NCBI GenBank assembly: GCA_027574665.1
Contig: CM050650.1
Span: forward strand, 104,815,086-104,879,085
Source: Rhynochetos jubatus
Lineage: Eukaryota > Chordata > Aves > Eurypygiformes > Rhynochetidae
DNA length: 64,000 nucleotides
Direction of reading: 5' to 3'
Both the position numbers and the translations under genes were made by a program. Of the stretch, positions 35,471 through 49,780 are shown piece by piece; the stretch's first letter is position 1, and every line of letters begins with the position of its first letter. The notes below the pieces were generated by a model. That model was not told where the DNA came from, did no database searches, and was given only the letters and a program-made list of their open reading frames with translations.

Positions 35471-37904
35471 AAAGACATATTAATCTAATGGAAAAATATA
35501 GGTGAAAATCCACTTTGTAGAAAAGACAGAGTATTCTGCACTTTAACTGGCACTTGTCTGTTTTTTGTGTGCTGTTACATGTAAGGATAGCTTGTAAACT
35601 TTCTTAAGCAGAATTCATTAAGATCTAATGCGAGGTATTTAGTATGAGAGGTTGATAGTTCTTTCTTTACAAAAATGTAAAGAATTCATGGATTTTACAC
35701 TAAAATATAATTTTTGGTGAAATTTTCTGGCACTCTAACAATCACCTATAATCAAAAGGAATATGATCTTAGTTCCAGTAGTGTCATTTTAATATTTTTC
35801 TTTTTTAATATTTTCCAGTCATGGAGAGATGGAAGAACTTTTTTTTATTTATTATAAATATATAATAGATATATCATTATTATTATTGTTGTTATTGTTT
35901 TATTATTTTCTTCAGCAAAATTTGAATAGTGTTTTTAAGAAATTGAAGAACTTAGAGTTTCATTTAAAATTATTACAAAATCTATATTATTTTTAGCTCT
36001 AGCACATTTTTTTCAGGGTCACACATTCAAAATAACTAGGAAGGAATCATCCAGGAAAAAAAAAAAAAAAAGAAGCGTCCCTGAAATCCTAAATACTAAA
36101 AAGGAATCAGCTAGCAAAAGCGAAACAACTTTAAATCAGATAAAATACCTAATATATATTTTGGAAATGTACGAAAGTCACCATGTTCAAGTATTTTTAC
36201 ACCTAGAGTCCCTGTGAGTTAATTAAAATGAATATGTATTTTTATTATTTAAATCTTTGTTCATTTGTGCAAAATGAGTCCTAAGGTTAGCTGCTCCTGT
36301 AAAAAACACCTAAATTAGAAGTTACAGTAATGTTATCTTTACACATATCTTAATGCAAGATATTTCAAACTCTAATTTCAGCAGTTGGAGCCCAGTTTTG
36401 AGACCTGTATTACCAGCTGAATGAAGGCAGTACTGATAGCACTCAGCTTTAAGAACTGTAAATTAATAGGGACACTACAGAAAGATCTCTCATCCACATA
36501 TGCAGAACCTATGATGAAGAACCTTGACTGCTTGGAGCTGCCCTACTCCAGTTGTTCCATCCTACTAAAAATCATACCAGACTAGAAAATAAAAAATTAG
36601 AGAACATTTATGAGAATTGTTTAAAACTTAAAAAATATATTAAATTAATGCAACATTTCTGAACATGTTATTTAATGTTTAGTGGCTCATATTATCACTG
36701 GCTAAATATTTAAGTATGTAATAGTTCCCCATCTGTCACCATACAGACAGGACAAGGTCTGCAACACCCAGCTAAAAAGGAAGTTTAAGAATCAGAGTCT
36801 CAGAGGATGATTCACAAACCTGATCTGATTGCTTAAGAGTCCTTTTTAAGTACTCTGTCATGCAGCACTGTTGACAGGACTGTAACTATTTAAGCAATTA
36901 TTATTGATCATAAATTGCTCTATAGGTGTCAAGAAAGGTTTTGGTATGGATGTAGTCTTTAATTACCTGCCTGTTATACCTAGACAGACATACCCAGTTC
37001 AATCTTTGCTGCTCTGACTAAAATAGTGTCCAATAAGGTTAAAAATCACAGCAATGAGGAAGAAGTGCAAGCATCAGTTTTGGGGAACCATGAGGTAAAT
37101 AATCTGTTGTACTGTATTCTCTAAAAACTGTGAAATTAGCATTTGTTCCTACTGTCTGTGGCTAACTCTCACCACTTAAACCAGAGTAAAACTTCAGTTG
37201 AAGTCCAATGCTCTTTGCACTGGACAAGGAAACCTTGACCCTTACAAACACTGAGGCAAATATATTGGGTCAAAATTAATCATGCATGTTACTCTCATGT
37301 ATGGCCATAGAGATAGTATTTGAGCAGTCACAACAAATATGCATTCCTGACTGAATAAATACAAGTGGAGCTTCTCTTGTTTTCATCTACTTCACACATT
37401 ATTTTTCAGCTTTATGAGCTTCAGTCAATCAAGTTAATTTTTTTTCAGAATCATTTTCTCATTTACATTCATAACTCAAATAACATTTTTCATAGTTAGA
37501 AAGTAGTGGGAGGCATTCATGGTTTCTTTGCTTTGGTTTTTGCAGTTTATGACGCACAGGGAATTGATAGGCTGGTTAATCTTTAAATCAACTACCAACA
37601 AAGAGTATTATTAAGGTATTTTAAAGTGTTAACTGATTTACCCTTTAATAGCTATAAAGTTCTCACTCTGATGCTTTCATATTTTCTGAGTCCATCCTGT
37701 GAGGATCTTTTCTTTTAGTCTGATGTTAATTGTTTCTGGAAAAGGGTGAGCCCTATATGTTTTATAACTTGCTCAATACAGATGTAAAATGCCTACAAAC
37801 TTTGGGGACCACAGCTGCATTTTGTAAGTCAGTAGACAAAACATCTTTGCTTTGTATTAGGTTATTTCCATCCATTAGTTTTTTGATGGAGCATATAATC
37901 TTCT

Positions 37905-37906
<2 letters not shown>

Positions 37907-37935
<29 letters not shown>
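37907..37935. repeat. T29 homopolymer
   Basis: Twenty-nine uninterrupted T after TTCTTC. If it were the A tail of a minus-strand retrocopy, the body would lie just above 37,936, but that sequence resembles nothing I know. Confidence 0.9.
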
Positions 37936-40751
37936 GGCAATAGTGGAAATATTAATTATAATACACAAGAGGTATTTTCGGTGTTTGGTAAAAATTCCTT
38001 TCCCTGCAACATCAGATAATATGTTCTCATCTTTGCCTTTGATAATTTAACAGTCAATTAGCTTTGAACCCATGCTGCATATAGAAATGAAGATAATTTA
38101 TGTAATTCAAACAGTGTGGAACCAACATGTGTGTTTGCAGACAGAAGTGGCTCCATACTGATATGTCCTGATGTTGTGTCTAGTAATTAGTATGATTCAC
38201 ATTTTTGTTTGCTTTGTGCTATGAAGTTTGGAAGTACTGAAATTGTGTTATGAAAGCTTTTGTTGCTGGGGTGTTTTGTTAACTTTGTATGATACACACA
38301 CTGCCATTTTCTCATTCCTTTGTATATACTGTGTCTTAGTAATAATTCTGTTTGTTTAATCATTAGAAAACTAAGTATAAGTATGGTATCAGTATACCAT
38401 AACTGATTTATCCTGATACTATTTGAATGACTGAGTCTGTGTTCAGTAAGGCAGGAAGTTATGGAGGAAGTGTGTTAGGAACATGAATACTAATAAAGGG
38501 GAAGAAGAATAAGAGCGAAAGTTACAGCAGTTGGAATTAAGATATTTAGGGGTATGACTACAGATCATGAAGTTGCAAACAGAAAAAGAAAGCAAGTTGT
38601 CTTTGTGCCTTTTCCACATCCTGAGACTCGAGGAGTATTTGGGAGTAACAATCATGTCCTTGCTTCTGCAGGCAAGGATCTCTTTGCCAGGAAGTATATC
38701 TAGGATGTGTAGCAACTAGGCAAACCCTAAAGGATATAATACAGCAACACTTTCTGCCCTTGCTCCATCTCTTTGCCACGTAAATGTTCCATAGCTCAGG
38801 GAAAACATCTGCTGAAAAACATTTGCATTTCTAGCCACTTGACATAAGCACAGCAGCCTACGGGACCATTGTGGAAAGGAAAAAGCACAGGGTACTTTGG
38901 AATTTTTATTTACTGCAGAAAGTTTGAAATACACTGAAAACAGTCTTAACATATGGCACCTGTTTTCCTCTCTTTTTGAATGACAAGCAGTCTAGGTGAT
39001 TTATCAGCGTCAGGAAGATGAGCTCAGGACTACGTTTTTCCAGTGAAGGAGAAAAGGATTGAGGACTCTGCCAAAGCTGCCAGCCTGACTTTTTCCATGG
39101 AGTATACAGGGATTTGAATCAAGGAACAGCTCTCACTTAGCTGGAACTCCAGAAATAAAAGACAATTAAAGACAAAGCACAACAATAGAAGGATTACTAG
39201 GAATCGCTCAGTTGTTTTTGTTTTTTTTTACTGTGTTAATATGTATATTTTATGTTAATATTTTTCATCTTATCTACATTTGAAGGCTTTTTTAGAAAGA
39301 AATTGCCTTGCACTGCTGCAGGATAATGTAGTAAATAGGCATAACGCGGGGATGTTTTTATACTCTGTACTTACTTACCACTCAGGTAAGTAGCATTCAA
39401 AACAATCCCAGTGCTAACATTAATTTAATCACAGATCACACCTATGCATACAGCTGAAGGAATAAACTAAAATGCATTCACAATGTGTGTGGGGTTATTG
39501 CTAGCTTCCAGAGACATCCATTCAGTCCTCTTTTTACTTTTGGAAACAATTTTTTTGTGTGTAGAGTAGGCATTTCTCTCATGTGCTAGTGAATTATTCA
39601 TACTCAGAGGCAGCAGTTATCCTCGTCACTGCGGGCTGTTTACTGGTGTTTCTATGTTATCAAAAATTCAGTGATGATAACTACTTTACTAATAAAATTC
39701 CAAACAATAAAACCCAGTTATAATAGATGAAGTAGTTATGGAGATAAACAAAACAACCTATTTAGATTAATTTAGAGCCTGTTTGTTGTAAACAGTGAAA
39801 CATATACTACTAGAATTTGGTTTTCAGGGAAGATGTTTTCATTAAAACTTTAACATTATATTAAGACTGTTATTATTTTAAGATCTGAGTGAAACATAGG
39901 AGCTGTTGAATTAAAAATGTCCACATCGGTTTGGCTGCAAGGTGTTCAAAGAAACACATGGTTAGTTGTAATACATTTTAGCAATATTTAACAGAAATAG
40001 TATGTCTTTCTTATGTGGGATTTGATGCCAGAACTTTTTAGTGTTTCTATCAACAGACCTAACAGACTAATAGAAAGAATTAATTCCTTTACAAAAAGAA
40101 AAGAGGTTGAGGCCTTTTGCTTTTGGTAGTTTATGGTAATGTTTAAAATAGTTCTCTTTCTGTGTATAAACACAAGTTAAATTACTGTTCTTTAAGTTCC
40201 AAATAACACAAAATGGTATTGTTTATCCCAAAAGAAGAATGTTGGTTAAAAGCATTGGTAAACAAAATAATCTAACATTAGGTGAATATTCATATAAACT
40301 TGTTGCTGCCTTCTTTCTTGATGCAAGGAGACATTTTTCTGTCACACTGGTGGATGAGTACATTTCTCGGTCAGGGTATCATGAAATAACTTTAGTACAG
40401 GTCTAATATTAGAAATAGTAAAAGAAGTGGCTGTTACCTTCATGTAGGAACTATAGAACTATTTTTGGATAATACCGTCATGAATAAAATTGTTTAAAAT
40501 AGAATGTATTTTAATATTACATATAATCTTCTTATTCATAATATAAAAATAATTTATTTTAATTATTGACAGTAGTAGTTAGTACCATGCCATACCTGAT
40601 TCTTTCTGTGGTTTTGAAACCCGTTCTGATTTAAAAATTTGCACTCTATTACATCAATAAAATTTTTTTTAAGTGGATTAAGAGATTGTTCACTGAGAGA
40701 CCTTAAAGGATAACGGTCTGTTAGGTGTCACTAATTATCAAATGAACATTC

Positions 40752-40781
40752 AGGTTTAGGTTTAGGTTTAGATTTAGATTT
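40752..40781 (+). repeat. Short hexamer array (GGTTTA)n/(GATTTA)n
   Basis: AGGTTTAGGTTTAGGTTTAG followed by ATTTAGATTT gives about five units of a hexamer one base away from the telomere repeat. It is too short and variant to be an interstitial telomere. Confidence 0.85.
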
Positions 40782-41921
40782 CAGTTTCTTCCAAAGGAAG
40801 GATAGACATAGAGGAAGAAAGAGCACAGTTAAACTTACAGACTGTGATGCATTTTAGGAGACTGTATAGTTTGTGGAACTAGAAAAATTGCATCCCCCAA
40901 TTAAATGATTGAATAAAATATTAATATTTCCAATATTTAATATTGTTATTAATTAAAGATTAACAAGAAACTCACTCTGCTTAATTTAAGAAGAAAGTTT
41001 TATAAGGTCTTCTTACAGTGTGGAGATAGCTTCATGTGGTTTAAACATATTGTACTACAGTGCAAGATGCAAGGACTGAAAGTATTGATGAACAGTTACA
41101 GTCTGAGACATATCCAATAGTGTAATTGACAGTAATTGCCACTAGTATTAAAATTTTTTTAGGTTTCAGAAACACGTGAAAAACATGAGCATAAGGGTCT
41201 CAAGTTGGGTGTAATAGTTCCAGAGACAGGATATCCTTGAATGCCAATTCATAACAAAGGGTATTTTTGCTTTAGCGTGCAAGAGTTTAATTACATATAT
41301 TTATACAAACTGTATAACACCTCCAAAAGGAAAATATCAGATGACAGTCTTCTAGTTAAGGCAAAACCTCTAACACAAGTTGAAAACCTTGTTTCAATTC
41401 TTTGTTGCCAAACAACATGCCGCTCGATGACTTCCTTAACAAACAGGTTATGGACTATGTTAGCCTAATTGTCTCCCTAACTCTTCCGATGTTCTTGGAG
41501 TAAGCATCAGAAACTGTTATTTCTTGTTTCACTAAAGATTTCCATATTCACCTCACTGCTCTGAACCAAGATAAAAAGTGATTTGCTTCCTTTAGTAAGT
41601 CGCCTTTACTTGTTTTCCTTCTTGCCTTCCCTGTGTATTTCTGTACTTTTCTTCCTCACCCATTGGCTTTTCCAAGAATTTCCTATAGATAAAGGTTTTC
41701 ACTAATACACTTCTCTGAAATTTTGAGATAAGAGATCAGCGAGTTATATGCTTATCAATGTTTCCTAACATGTTGGTTTCTCTCAAACAGACTGTCGGCA
41801 GTAGGCTCTAAGTTAGATTTGCAACAATACATAATTCAAATATTTTATTGTAAAATAAAGTGTAAATGAAAATGACAAAAAGGCTGTGTTTGCCCAGATA
41901 CCCACATGCACTTTTTTCCTC

Positions 41922-41980
41922 AAATAAATAAATAGGTAGGTAGGTAGGTACATAGGTAGGGGGAAAGAGAGAGAGAGAGA
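41922..41980 (+). repeat. Compound microsatellite (AAAT)n-(GGTA)n-(GA)n
   Basis: Three adjacent simple repeats in 59 bases: AAATAAATAAATA, then GGTAGGTAGGTAGGTA with a CATA interruption, then GAGAGAGAGAGA. Adjacent arrays like this usually grow from one another by slippage and point mutation. Confidence 0.92.
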
Positions 41981-44900
41981 TGGTGCTTTCTGGACAGGAA
42001 AGTTAGTCATATTTCATTGCTGTCTGCCAGTGATTCTAAGCAGGATTACTTGGCCTGTGTGCACGCAAGCATTTTCCTTGTTTCTCCTGAATTTTATCAT
42101 GAAATTCATATTAAAATGGGCACAACAGATACACATCAAAATCGTAGAATTATTAAGCTAATTGATCGAATAATTATAGTTCACAGCAAATTTCTTGAAA
42201 TTCATTTTTTACGTTGGATTTATGTTGTAGGTATGATAATTCAAGACAGTTGCAAACTACACAATAAAAAAATATACTTCTACAGTATAAGTCAAAATGT
42301 ACTTTTTTACTAAATGTCTGTAACACTAGAGTATTGAAGAGTATTATATGAATTATATGAATATGATCAGAAATAATGGTCAGGAGCTATGAAAAACAGA
42401 TTAGTATCACAAGAAATATAAATGCCTTTTAACTAAAGAAATTATAATGTGTAATGAAATTTGGATTCTTAGTTTCATTCTGGTTTTCAAGGTCAGATCA
42501 TAGCCAGAGGTTTATTTATTTTTATTTTTATTAATAATTAAGTTGACTTCAGGAGTTAGCCAGAAGCTTTTGGGAGCTGGAGGCTTACAAACACAGTAAT
42601 CATACAGCTCACATTACTTTCCTACTGCATCACTACTGCAGTGATTAGTGCCACTGACATAAGATCCCAAAGTGCTCATCATTGCTTAGTAAATCACAGA
42701 AACTTATTTAGATCTACTTCATAGGTGCAGGCTCTCGGGGTGAGATGTGGCTGACTTTTTAATCCCTACTAAAAAAAAACCCTAAGCAAAATCTTAAATT
42801 TTTAGGCTGCTTTTCTAACCTTAATATTCTCTATATTGTAGGTAGAACTGTGTGGTTAAAGATTTCCTAAGCACTAGGATTATACGTAAAACTATTTTCC
42901 ACTTTTCAAATAAATCTGGTAGTATGCATGTTTAGCTTAGCACCAGGGAAAGGTGAAGATTTGGCAGTCTTGCACAATGGATGAAATTATAGCCTTGACT
43001 TGGAAGCATTTTGGATATCAATTACTGGGGCTCAGGCAATACTCAGAAATAAGCTTATTATACTTTTTCACTGAGAATCAGATCTTGGATGGTATAATTC
43101 CTGCAGGTGCTACATAAAGCAACTTCACTTTGATTATTGGACTATACAGAGATTTCAAAAGGTGAACACTGAACAAATGTATGAATTTTTAACCGAATAG
43201 CAGCTTTAGCTTCTCTCTACTGATCTAAGCTTTCCCAGGCTTTTAATCCTTAAAGAGCTAAGAAGTTCAATCAAAGCAGAAATTACAGGTCTTGGCAAAA
43301 AGGCCATATTGACTCTACTCCAGAACACAAGTCCTGATTTCTAGCAGTGACATAAGACAGGTTTTATTAAAACAGAAAATAAAAACAAACAGATTTGTGA
43401 TTATTTAATCTCTTCTGTGAGAAAATAGAGAGAAGGAGGAAACTGAGCTTACAACAAAAACTTATTTATCAGACATAAAACAATGAGGTCTCAGATGGAC
43501 TCAAGGTGCAGGATTCAATATAAAGTGTAGTGTAGATATGGGATGGTGGTTTTTTCTATTACAACATATTCAGTACATGTGTGTGGGACTGTAGATATGA
43601 CATACAACTTCAGGAGGTCTGTGCCATTCTACAAAAGCAACTGGAGCCTCAGGGAAAATATTCCACTAATAAAATGTACCAGAGAGTACACTAGATGTTT
43701 TTGTTTAGGTTACTGAGTCCTGGATGAGTCCCAATACATGTAATTCTTCTGTAGACACGTATACGTAGAAATCTAAAATCAGGCATCTTAGTTCCTGAAT
43801 CTTACTCCTGCTGCTCTTTTCCATCACCCTAGACATACATTTTCTGCTCATAGTGGAAATTCTCACAGTTAGGGACCATCTTTTTAATCTCTACTTTAAC
43901 CAGCCCAAGGAAACTGGTCATTATTCAGACTCTTGGGGATTCAATATGTCAATGCTTTACACACCACATGCTTGAGGATAAAATTATCTAGCTTTTATTT
44001 TTTTACAACTTTTCAACACTGTAGCATATCAGAGCCTAAAGGCTGTTCTGCAGAGGCTAATCTAACAGCTACATAATGCTACAGGCTACATGCTCAGTAA
44101 TACAGACCTTGATCGCATTGGCAAGTTCCTCTCTCTAATGGCTTCCCACCAAATTTTAAATCAAATTTTAACCTGATGTTTCTGTGGTGGTCTAGTATTG
44201 TAATAACATTGTTATCAGATTCCATGAGTCCTACCCACTGCCTTGCTGAGCAGCCTCATAAACTGCTCAAAGTTTGTCCTTTAGTCTGAAATGAGTGGAG
44301 ACACTGACAAAATTCATCTCTCCCTTGACTTTCATCAAGCAACGTCAAGCAGAGATTAAGAACAGTATCATATTTTATCTCATCTGTGGCTGTAATGTAT
44401 TTTGCAGTCCTAGAAATCTTGCAGTGGAAGACAGGTAACTAAACTGAAACAAAACCAAAGCAGCTTTGGGACAAAGACTGGAAGTGTTATGAGTAAGTAT
44501 TATTCAATGCATTCCAAAGACTGGAAGTATTAATCAATGCATCACTTAAAATAACAGGAGACATGACGAACTGACCCACGTAGCCTTTTGCATTCTAGAA
44601 TTTCTAATACATTGCTGTTGTTAAATACAGATTACCTGTATATATTTTACTTGAGAACTTATTTCGTTACTGTATTTAAAAGCAACACCTGTATACCTTG
44701 CTGCAATCTTCTTTTTAACTTTTTTAAAATACTCTTCCACTCCACACCCTAAGGAGGCCTTGCAAAAATGAACACAAATTTGTCAGAACTCCAGCCTTTT
44801 GTTTACTTGTTTGTTTCAATAACTGTGTAGCTATTGTTGTATCTGGCTGTGCAGGTTTCCACTCTCCGAATCAAAGCACCAGTTATTTCTACATACTTGT

Positions 44901-45077
44901 TCACACAGTTAGGCGTGGCAAGAGGAAAAGCACCAGTACCAATAGTAATACAAATAATGAACATAGAAAGCTTGGTTGTTCTACTGAAAGATGAATATAA
45001 ATATTTTTAACAAATTCGTATAACCTCTTGGCTTGTTAAAACTGAATTGTCGTGCCCTAGATAGAAAACAGTGCATA

Positions 45078-45420
45078 AAATCATAGGAAAAATTCAGCTG
45101 GGAGGGATTCTGCAGGTCATTTCAAGGCAAAGTTAACTTCAAAACTGGATCAATTTGCCATGGAGCTCATATTATTGAGTTTTGGGAGCCTTTGGGTGGA
45201 TATCCCAAAGCTTCTCTGAGTAACCTGCTCCAGGGCTTCACCACTCTCATGGTGAAGAGCTGCTTCCTCATGTCCAGCTGCAATTTCCCTAGCTGCAAGT
45301 TGTGAATGTTTTTTTTGTGGCTTGTGACCAGTGCACCATGTCCTTTCACCCTGCACCTCTAGAACAAGTATGGTTCTATCTTCTATCTATCTCCCTTCAT
45401 ACAGTGGAAAATGGTAGAGT
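45078..45420 (-). mobile_element. CR1 LINE 3' fragment, antisense
   Basis: The plus strand begins with AATCATAGGAAAAATTCAGC and TGGGAGGGATTCTGCAGGTC, complement of a CR1 end. It continues with GTAACCTGCTCCAGGGCTTC, ATGGTGAAGAGCTGCTTCCT and CATGTCCAGCTGCAATTTCC, the complement of the terminal part of ORF2 (the block that reads RRKLRLDMRKQLFTMRVVK-like in the minus frame). Both minus frames here are chance mixtures of decayed coding sequence. It is an older, diverged copy. Confidence 0.82.
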
Positions 45421-48400
45421 TAGAGGTTTCTGTGCAGGAGGAGTTGCTGGTCCAGTAAGAAAGACACTCAGACACAGTGAAGCATTAGTTAAAGTTATTT
45501 ATTAAAGACATATTAGCATAGATAAACTGACATTCCTTTAGAAGCTTGGAACCCTGAGTTAATCTCATTTCATAATTGCTCCATTGCAACCCATTGGTAA
45601 TATACCATTTGGGTCTTCCAGACAAGTTGTACATGAAAATAAGAAAGATGAAATTTGAAGGCTTCATACTTATTTTGTGCATTCTGAGTGTTTGGGGCTT
45701 CATTTTTAGTTCAGTGAGTTAGTACTTTTTACAAACAGGAAATAATTTTCTTCAGGCAGCGAAACTTTATAGACTGAAAGGAAACAAATGCAAACTGACA
45801 TTTTTTATACATGTCATAACATAAATATGAGACCAAATTCAGTGGTTTTGTCATTAAAATTCTCTACTAAGAAAGAAATATGAACTATTGTAGGGACTTC
45901 CTGATTTGTCATTATATCTTCCTAGTATCTACTGTCTTTAAAGTACAAAATATTAAAAATAATATTAAAGTGTTGTTAATGAAGACTGTTAGATATCCTG
46001 TACAGCAGTATTACTTTTAAAATAATAAAAAAAATATTATGAAGCTTTAAATGGATTCATAGCATTTATACAACACAATGTCCTAGCTGTTCGCCAGCTG
46101 GAAAATAAATTGAAATATTTACATAAGCTTAAGTGAAGAAAAGAACCAAATTACAAAATAGAAAACAAATACACTAAAAATATATATGAGGAACAATTCA
46201 TTAAAGTAATTGAAAATTTATACTTATTTGGGGTGTATTTAGGACTCATTTCACCACTGTGTTACTCCAGAGCTACAGGGACATTCCATCCACTTGGTTT
46301 TCTTTAGTTATCTAAGGTTGAAATAAACTCAGATTTTAGCTCAATCAGTGAAAATTCTTACATTTCTGCTACACTTAGGAAATCAGTACCACAGCAACTC
46401 CACAGGTAAGAAGGCATTTTCCAAATGAGGGAAAATGAAACCCACCCAAAATATTTAAAGACAAGTACAGACCATTGTTCTTCAAAATGTAATAATCATT
46501 TACTGAAGTGTTTAATTGTTAAATATAGACATTCTCTGGTCGTATGAACCTTCCCTCCAACCTCTAATGAAATTCACAATGATTTTAGGTTATCTTCTCC
46601 AGAGTTTAGCAATTGTTTTCATTTGAAAGCATTTTCTAATGCTTAAATGGAATATTTTTTCCCCACAATTCAAGATTATTCTTTTTTTATGCGATTTGGG
46701 TATGGAGAAAGAGTATTTCCAACAGCTTTTTTAATATTTGTACATTATTATATGCTGACTCAATGTCCTTTCTTTAAAGGATTCTTCTTTTGTTCTTTTT
46801 TCACAGATTAGGTTTCAAGAACCTAACTATCAACATTGCTCACTGCAGGAGAGCTCAAGCTCTGCCCAATGCTGAAGGAACCTGAAAGGTTATGGCACGT
46901 ATTTTGACATGTTGCATCTCCAGCTGTATACCACAATATGTGATACGGTGACAGTGATGAACCAGGATCTGTTTTTACAGACCTCTTACAACAACTGGTT
47001 TTCCCCATCCTTTACCAGTAGAACTGGTCATTCTTAACTAAATCACGTGATCAGCATTTGTCAGTTTTATCTTTTTATCTTTCTATTTTTTCTCAAGCCT
47101 TCTTTTTCTTCAAGTTATTATGATAAACTTGCTCTCTAGTGTTCTTTGATTTCCTTTTCACCTTACTTGTGAGTTTAATGAACAGTCTGTTTCTATCATC
47201 CAGATAATGAAAATAAACAACCGAAGTTTCCAAAATTTTCCTTCTGAAATCCTGGATGTTGAGAGACTTTCAAAAGCCAAGGTGGAATTCAATTTGTTTG
47301 AAAATATTTTATGTTTCACACCCAGGTAAACTGTTATTGAGAGGATCATTAAACAATTTAATCTCTCTTGTCTGTTTCACATGATCTCATGCTGTAACTT
47401 GGCCATTCTTATTTGTTCCATATTGCCAATTCCTTAACTTTGAGAGAAGGATCTGTAGCTCTGTATATATATACACATACATATGAACACTACAAAATAT
47501 GTGCTTGTATGCAAGTACATATGTATATATACATGTACATATACACACTTAAATGTTGAAAAACTCACATTCATACAAAATTAAACTAGGGGTACTTAAT
47601 AATAAAATAATAAATATGGGAGTGATCAGATGCTGTGCTAATGAAAAGCAATCTGAAAATTTATGCTATTAACAAAACAGATTTGCCAAAACATGTCAGT
47701 ACCAAAAGGCATATAAACTTCATCATCCAGGTAACATACTTTTCTATTCATAATTACCTTTAATTAAATTTATATTCATAATCAAATGTGCAATAGCAAA
47801 CGTACCAACTTCAAACAGTATCATATGCAGATCTCTGCTGTTTAAAATGGAAACTTCCATGAAGTCTTTGGAAAGCTAATCCATCTTGTGTTTTCATTGA
47901 TCTTTTTAGTCTTTCTTGCCATTCATTAATAATGTACAAAGTGGAAATAAAGTTGTCAATTATCCACAGGAGATTTGTGGCCCTTTTGGATTTAAGTGGC
48001 TTGATAAACCATAAATGAGATAAACTTTTGACTCTACTTCAAAATTATTTTGCTGCAATCTTTTTCATGAAAAGTGGGTATTGTATAAATCAAATTAGGG
48101 GTGAAAGTCTTCTCTTACCCTGCTTTTCAGTAGAGTGTTACAAGATTGACTCTTTTACAGCCAATAACTGAGCAGCTCAGTTTTTACAGATATATTATGA
48201 TTTAATTTATCTATCATACACATTTCCACATCAATGCCCAAGAAACACTAAAATTAAGAAGACAGATAACCAGTTTAGAAAAGAAGACAGATTGTGGGTC
48301 AAATTTTGAGTTGACATAAATGGGTGCCACTCTACACAAGTCAATAAAAATTACTCAGTAAATGTAGCTGAAAATCATGGTACAATCCATCTTCCAAAAA

Positions 48401-49679
48401 TAAACAGCCAGATACTTTTTATACTGCACTATATATGGCCTAGTTGAGCAGATGATTTCTTCCAGAAAACACAATCATTTATTAAGGTAGATCTATTCAT
48501 GTTTTTAAGATGAAGTTTCTCTTTAAATAGTTGATATATGGCAGGAAAAAATAAATAAACTAAGGCAAGCAGATTGCAAAGATCTGAAGAACAGTTGAAG
48601 AGCAAGTGAAGCTAAAATGTTGACCAAGGAATTTAAAAGGAAGAGAATGGGATGGTAAGGTACTGAGTCAGGGTAGGGCATGTAAGCTACAGTTATTAAC
48701 AGGTTGCAATTCTATACTCTAATTAATATAAATAATACTGATTCTGAATCTACACACAAGAAGTTGGGAAGCTGAATACAACTGAAACCAGGTGGAGAAC
48801 CTGCCTTCTTATTCATTTACTGCTTTTGATTGAATTTCCTTTCCTAGTATAATCCATTGTATTCCCTAGAGATGTAAAGTTATTAAATACACTTATCTAT
48901 GAAGTGCCAAACTGATGAGTATTATGCATTGTTTCACCACCTAATTTTCTGACCCTTTTACTCATTTTATATATCATTGGGAATTTGGGCACCAGAGAGC
49001 AAAAGATGAGTTTGCAGCCAGGGGACCTATGAGATTCATCTCATCTCTACATTTTCTTAATTTCCTATCAATTCACTTTAGAGGAAAATATTTTTCAAGG
49101 GTTGTTAAAGATTACAGAGAGGAACCTAATGGGATTTTCAAAGTGCCTAGACACCTAAATCCAATTAACCTTTATCTCAAGTGCCTTTAGGTCTTTCTGA
49201 AAATTCGAACCTAAGAAAATACTTGAACTGGAAATATTACGGCAACACATGCAAACTTTGACAGAGAAAAAGAAAAGTTAAGTTGAAATCTTTTTTTTAA
49301 CATACAAAATATAATAGGCTTAAGGTTAATGTTTTTGCTTTTGATTTTTGTGTAGAAAAATATTTGTCAGTTTTACATTTACTGCTACCTCTGCCTCTCC
49401 ATCTTCCTACTCTATGCTGTAGTTATCGATTAACCAGATTCTTTACCAGTGTTGAAATACTAACATAGACTTTACAATAATATAATATGAACATAGGCTT
49501 TTGATAAAATGAAACTAAACCACTCTGTGTCTTCTGATATGGACTTCTTAGCCCTGTGAAACATAGAAAAGCCACCAATGATTTCAGGCAGTAACATAAT
49601 GTTGCTGTAAATCCTTTATAAACAGGATTCTCACTGACATGAGTCCTGTCTGGTTTTGAAAAAAATGAGCATTAACGTT
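45421..49679. other. AT-rich intergenic stretch, one simple repeat
   Basis: No gene recognised. The first 300 bp (CCAGTAAGAAAGACACTCAG and AAGTTATTTATTAAAGACAT) has the flavour of an LTR but no TG/CA edges or duplication that I can place, so it is not called. A TA/CA-rich run lies at 47,463-47,548. Confidence 0.5.
47463..47548. repeat. Imperfect TA/CATA-rich low-complexity run
   Basis: Two clusters of alternating TATATATA and ACATACAT-type sequence separated by about 30 bases. It is likely a decayed (TA)n(CA)n microsatellite. Confidence 0.75.
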
Positions 49680-49780
49680 TTCACCAGACAGAACAGTCCC
49701 AGCTCTCTCAGCCTTCCTTCATAGGAGAAATGCTCCATTCCCTTGATCATCTTCATGGGCCTTCACTGGCCCTTCCACAT
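49680..49780 (-). mobile_element. CR1 LINE internal fragment, antisense
   Basis: The plus strand reads CAGTCCCAGCTCTCTCAGCC, TTCATAGGAGAAATGCTCCA and CCTTGATCATCTTCATGGGC. This is the complement of the ORF2 segment that encodes the [11 protein letters not shown] region just before the C-terminus. No 3' end is present, so it is an isolated remnant, cut at both sides. Confidence 0.82.

Larger units (their letters stand above)
35471..45077. other. Long AT-rich gene-free stretch
   Basis: About 9.6 kb without recognised genes or transposons. It holds simple repeats listed separately (36,055 A tract; 37,907 T tract; 40,752 hexamers; 41,922 compound microsatellite) and TTA/TTG-rich low-complexity sequence at 35,845-35,910 and 42,510-42,540. 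The frames present (for example 37,730-38,050 and 42,017-42,313 plus) lack domains, and the first runs through the T tract as polyphenylalanine. Confidence 0.55.

Noticed and set aside
37936..38060. Processed retrocopy upstream of the T29 tract
   Set aside because: No resemblance to any messenger or small RNA was seen, and no flanking duplication was found.
45421..45760. LTR-like sequence with TTATTTATTAAAGACA
   Set aside because: Neither TG/CA ends nor a target-site duplication could be placed, and I could not tie it to a known family.
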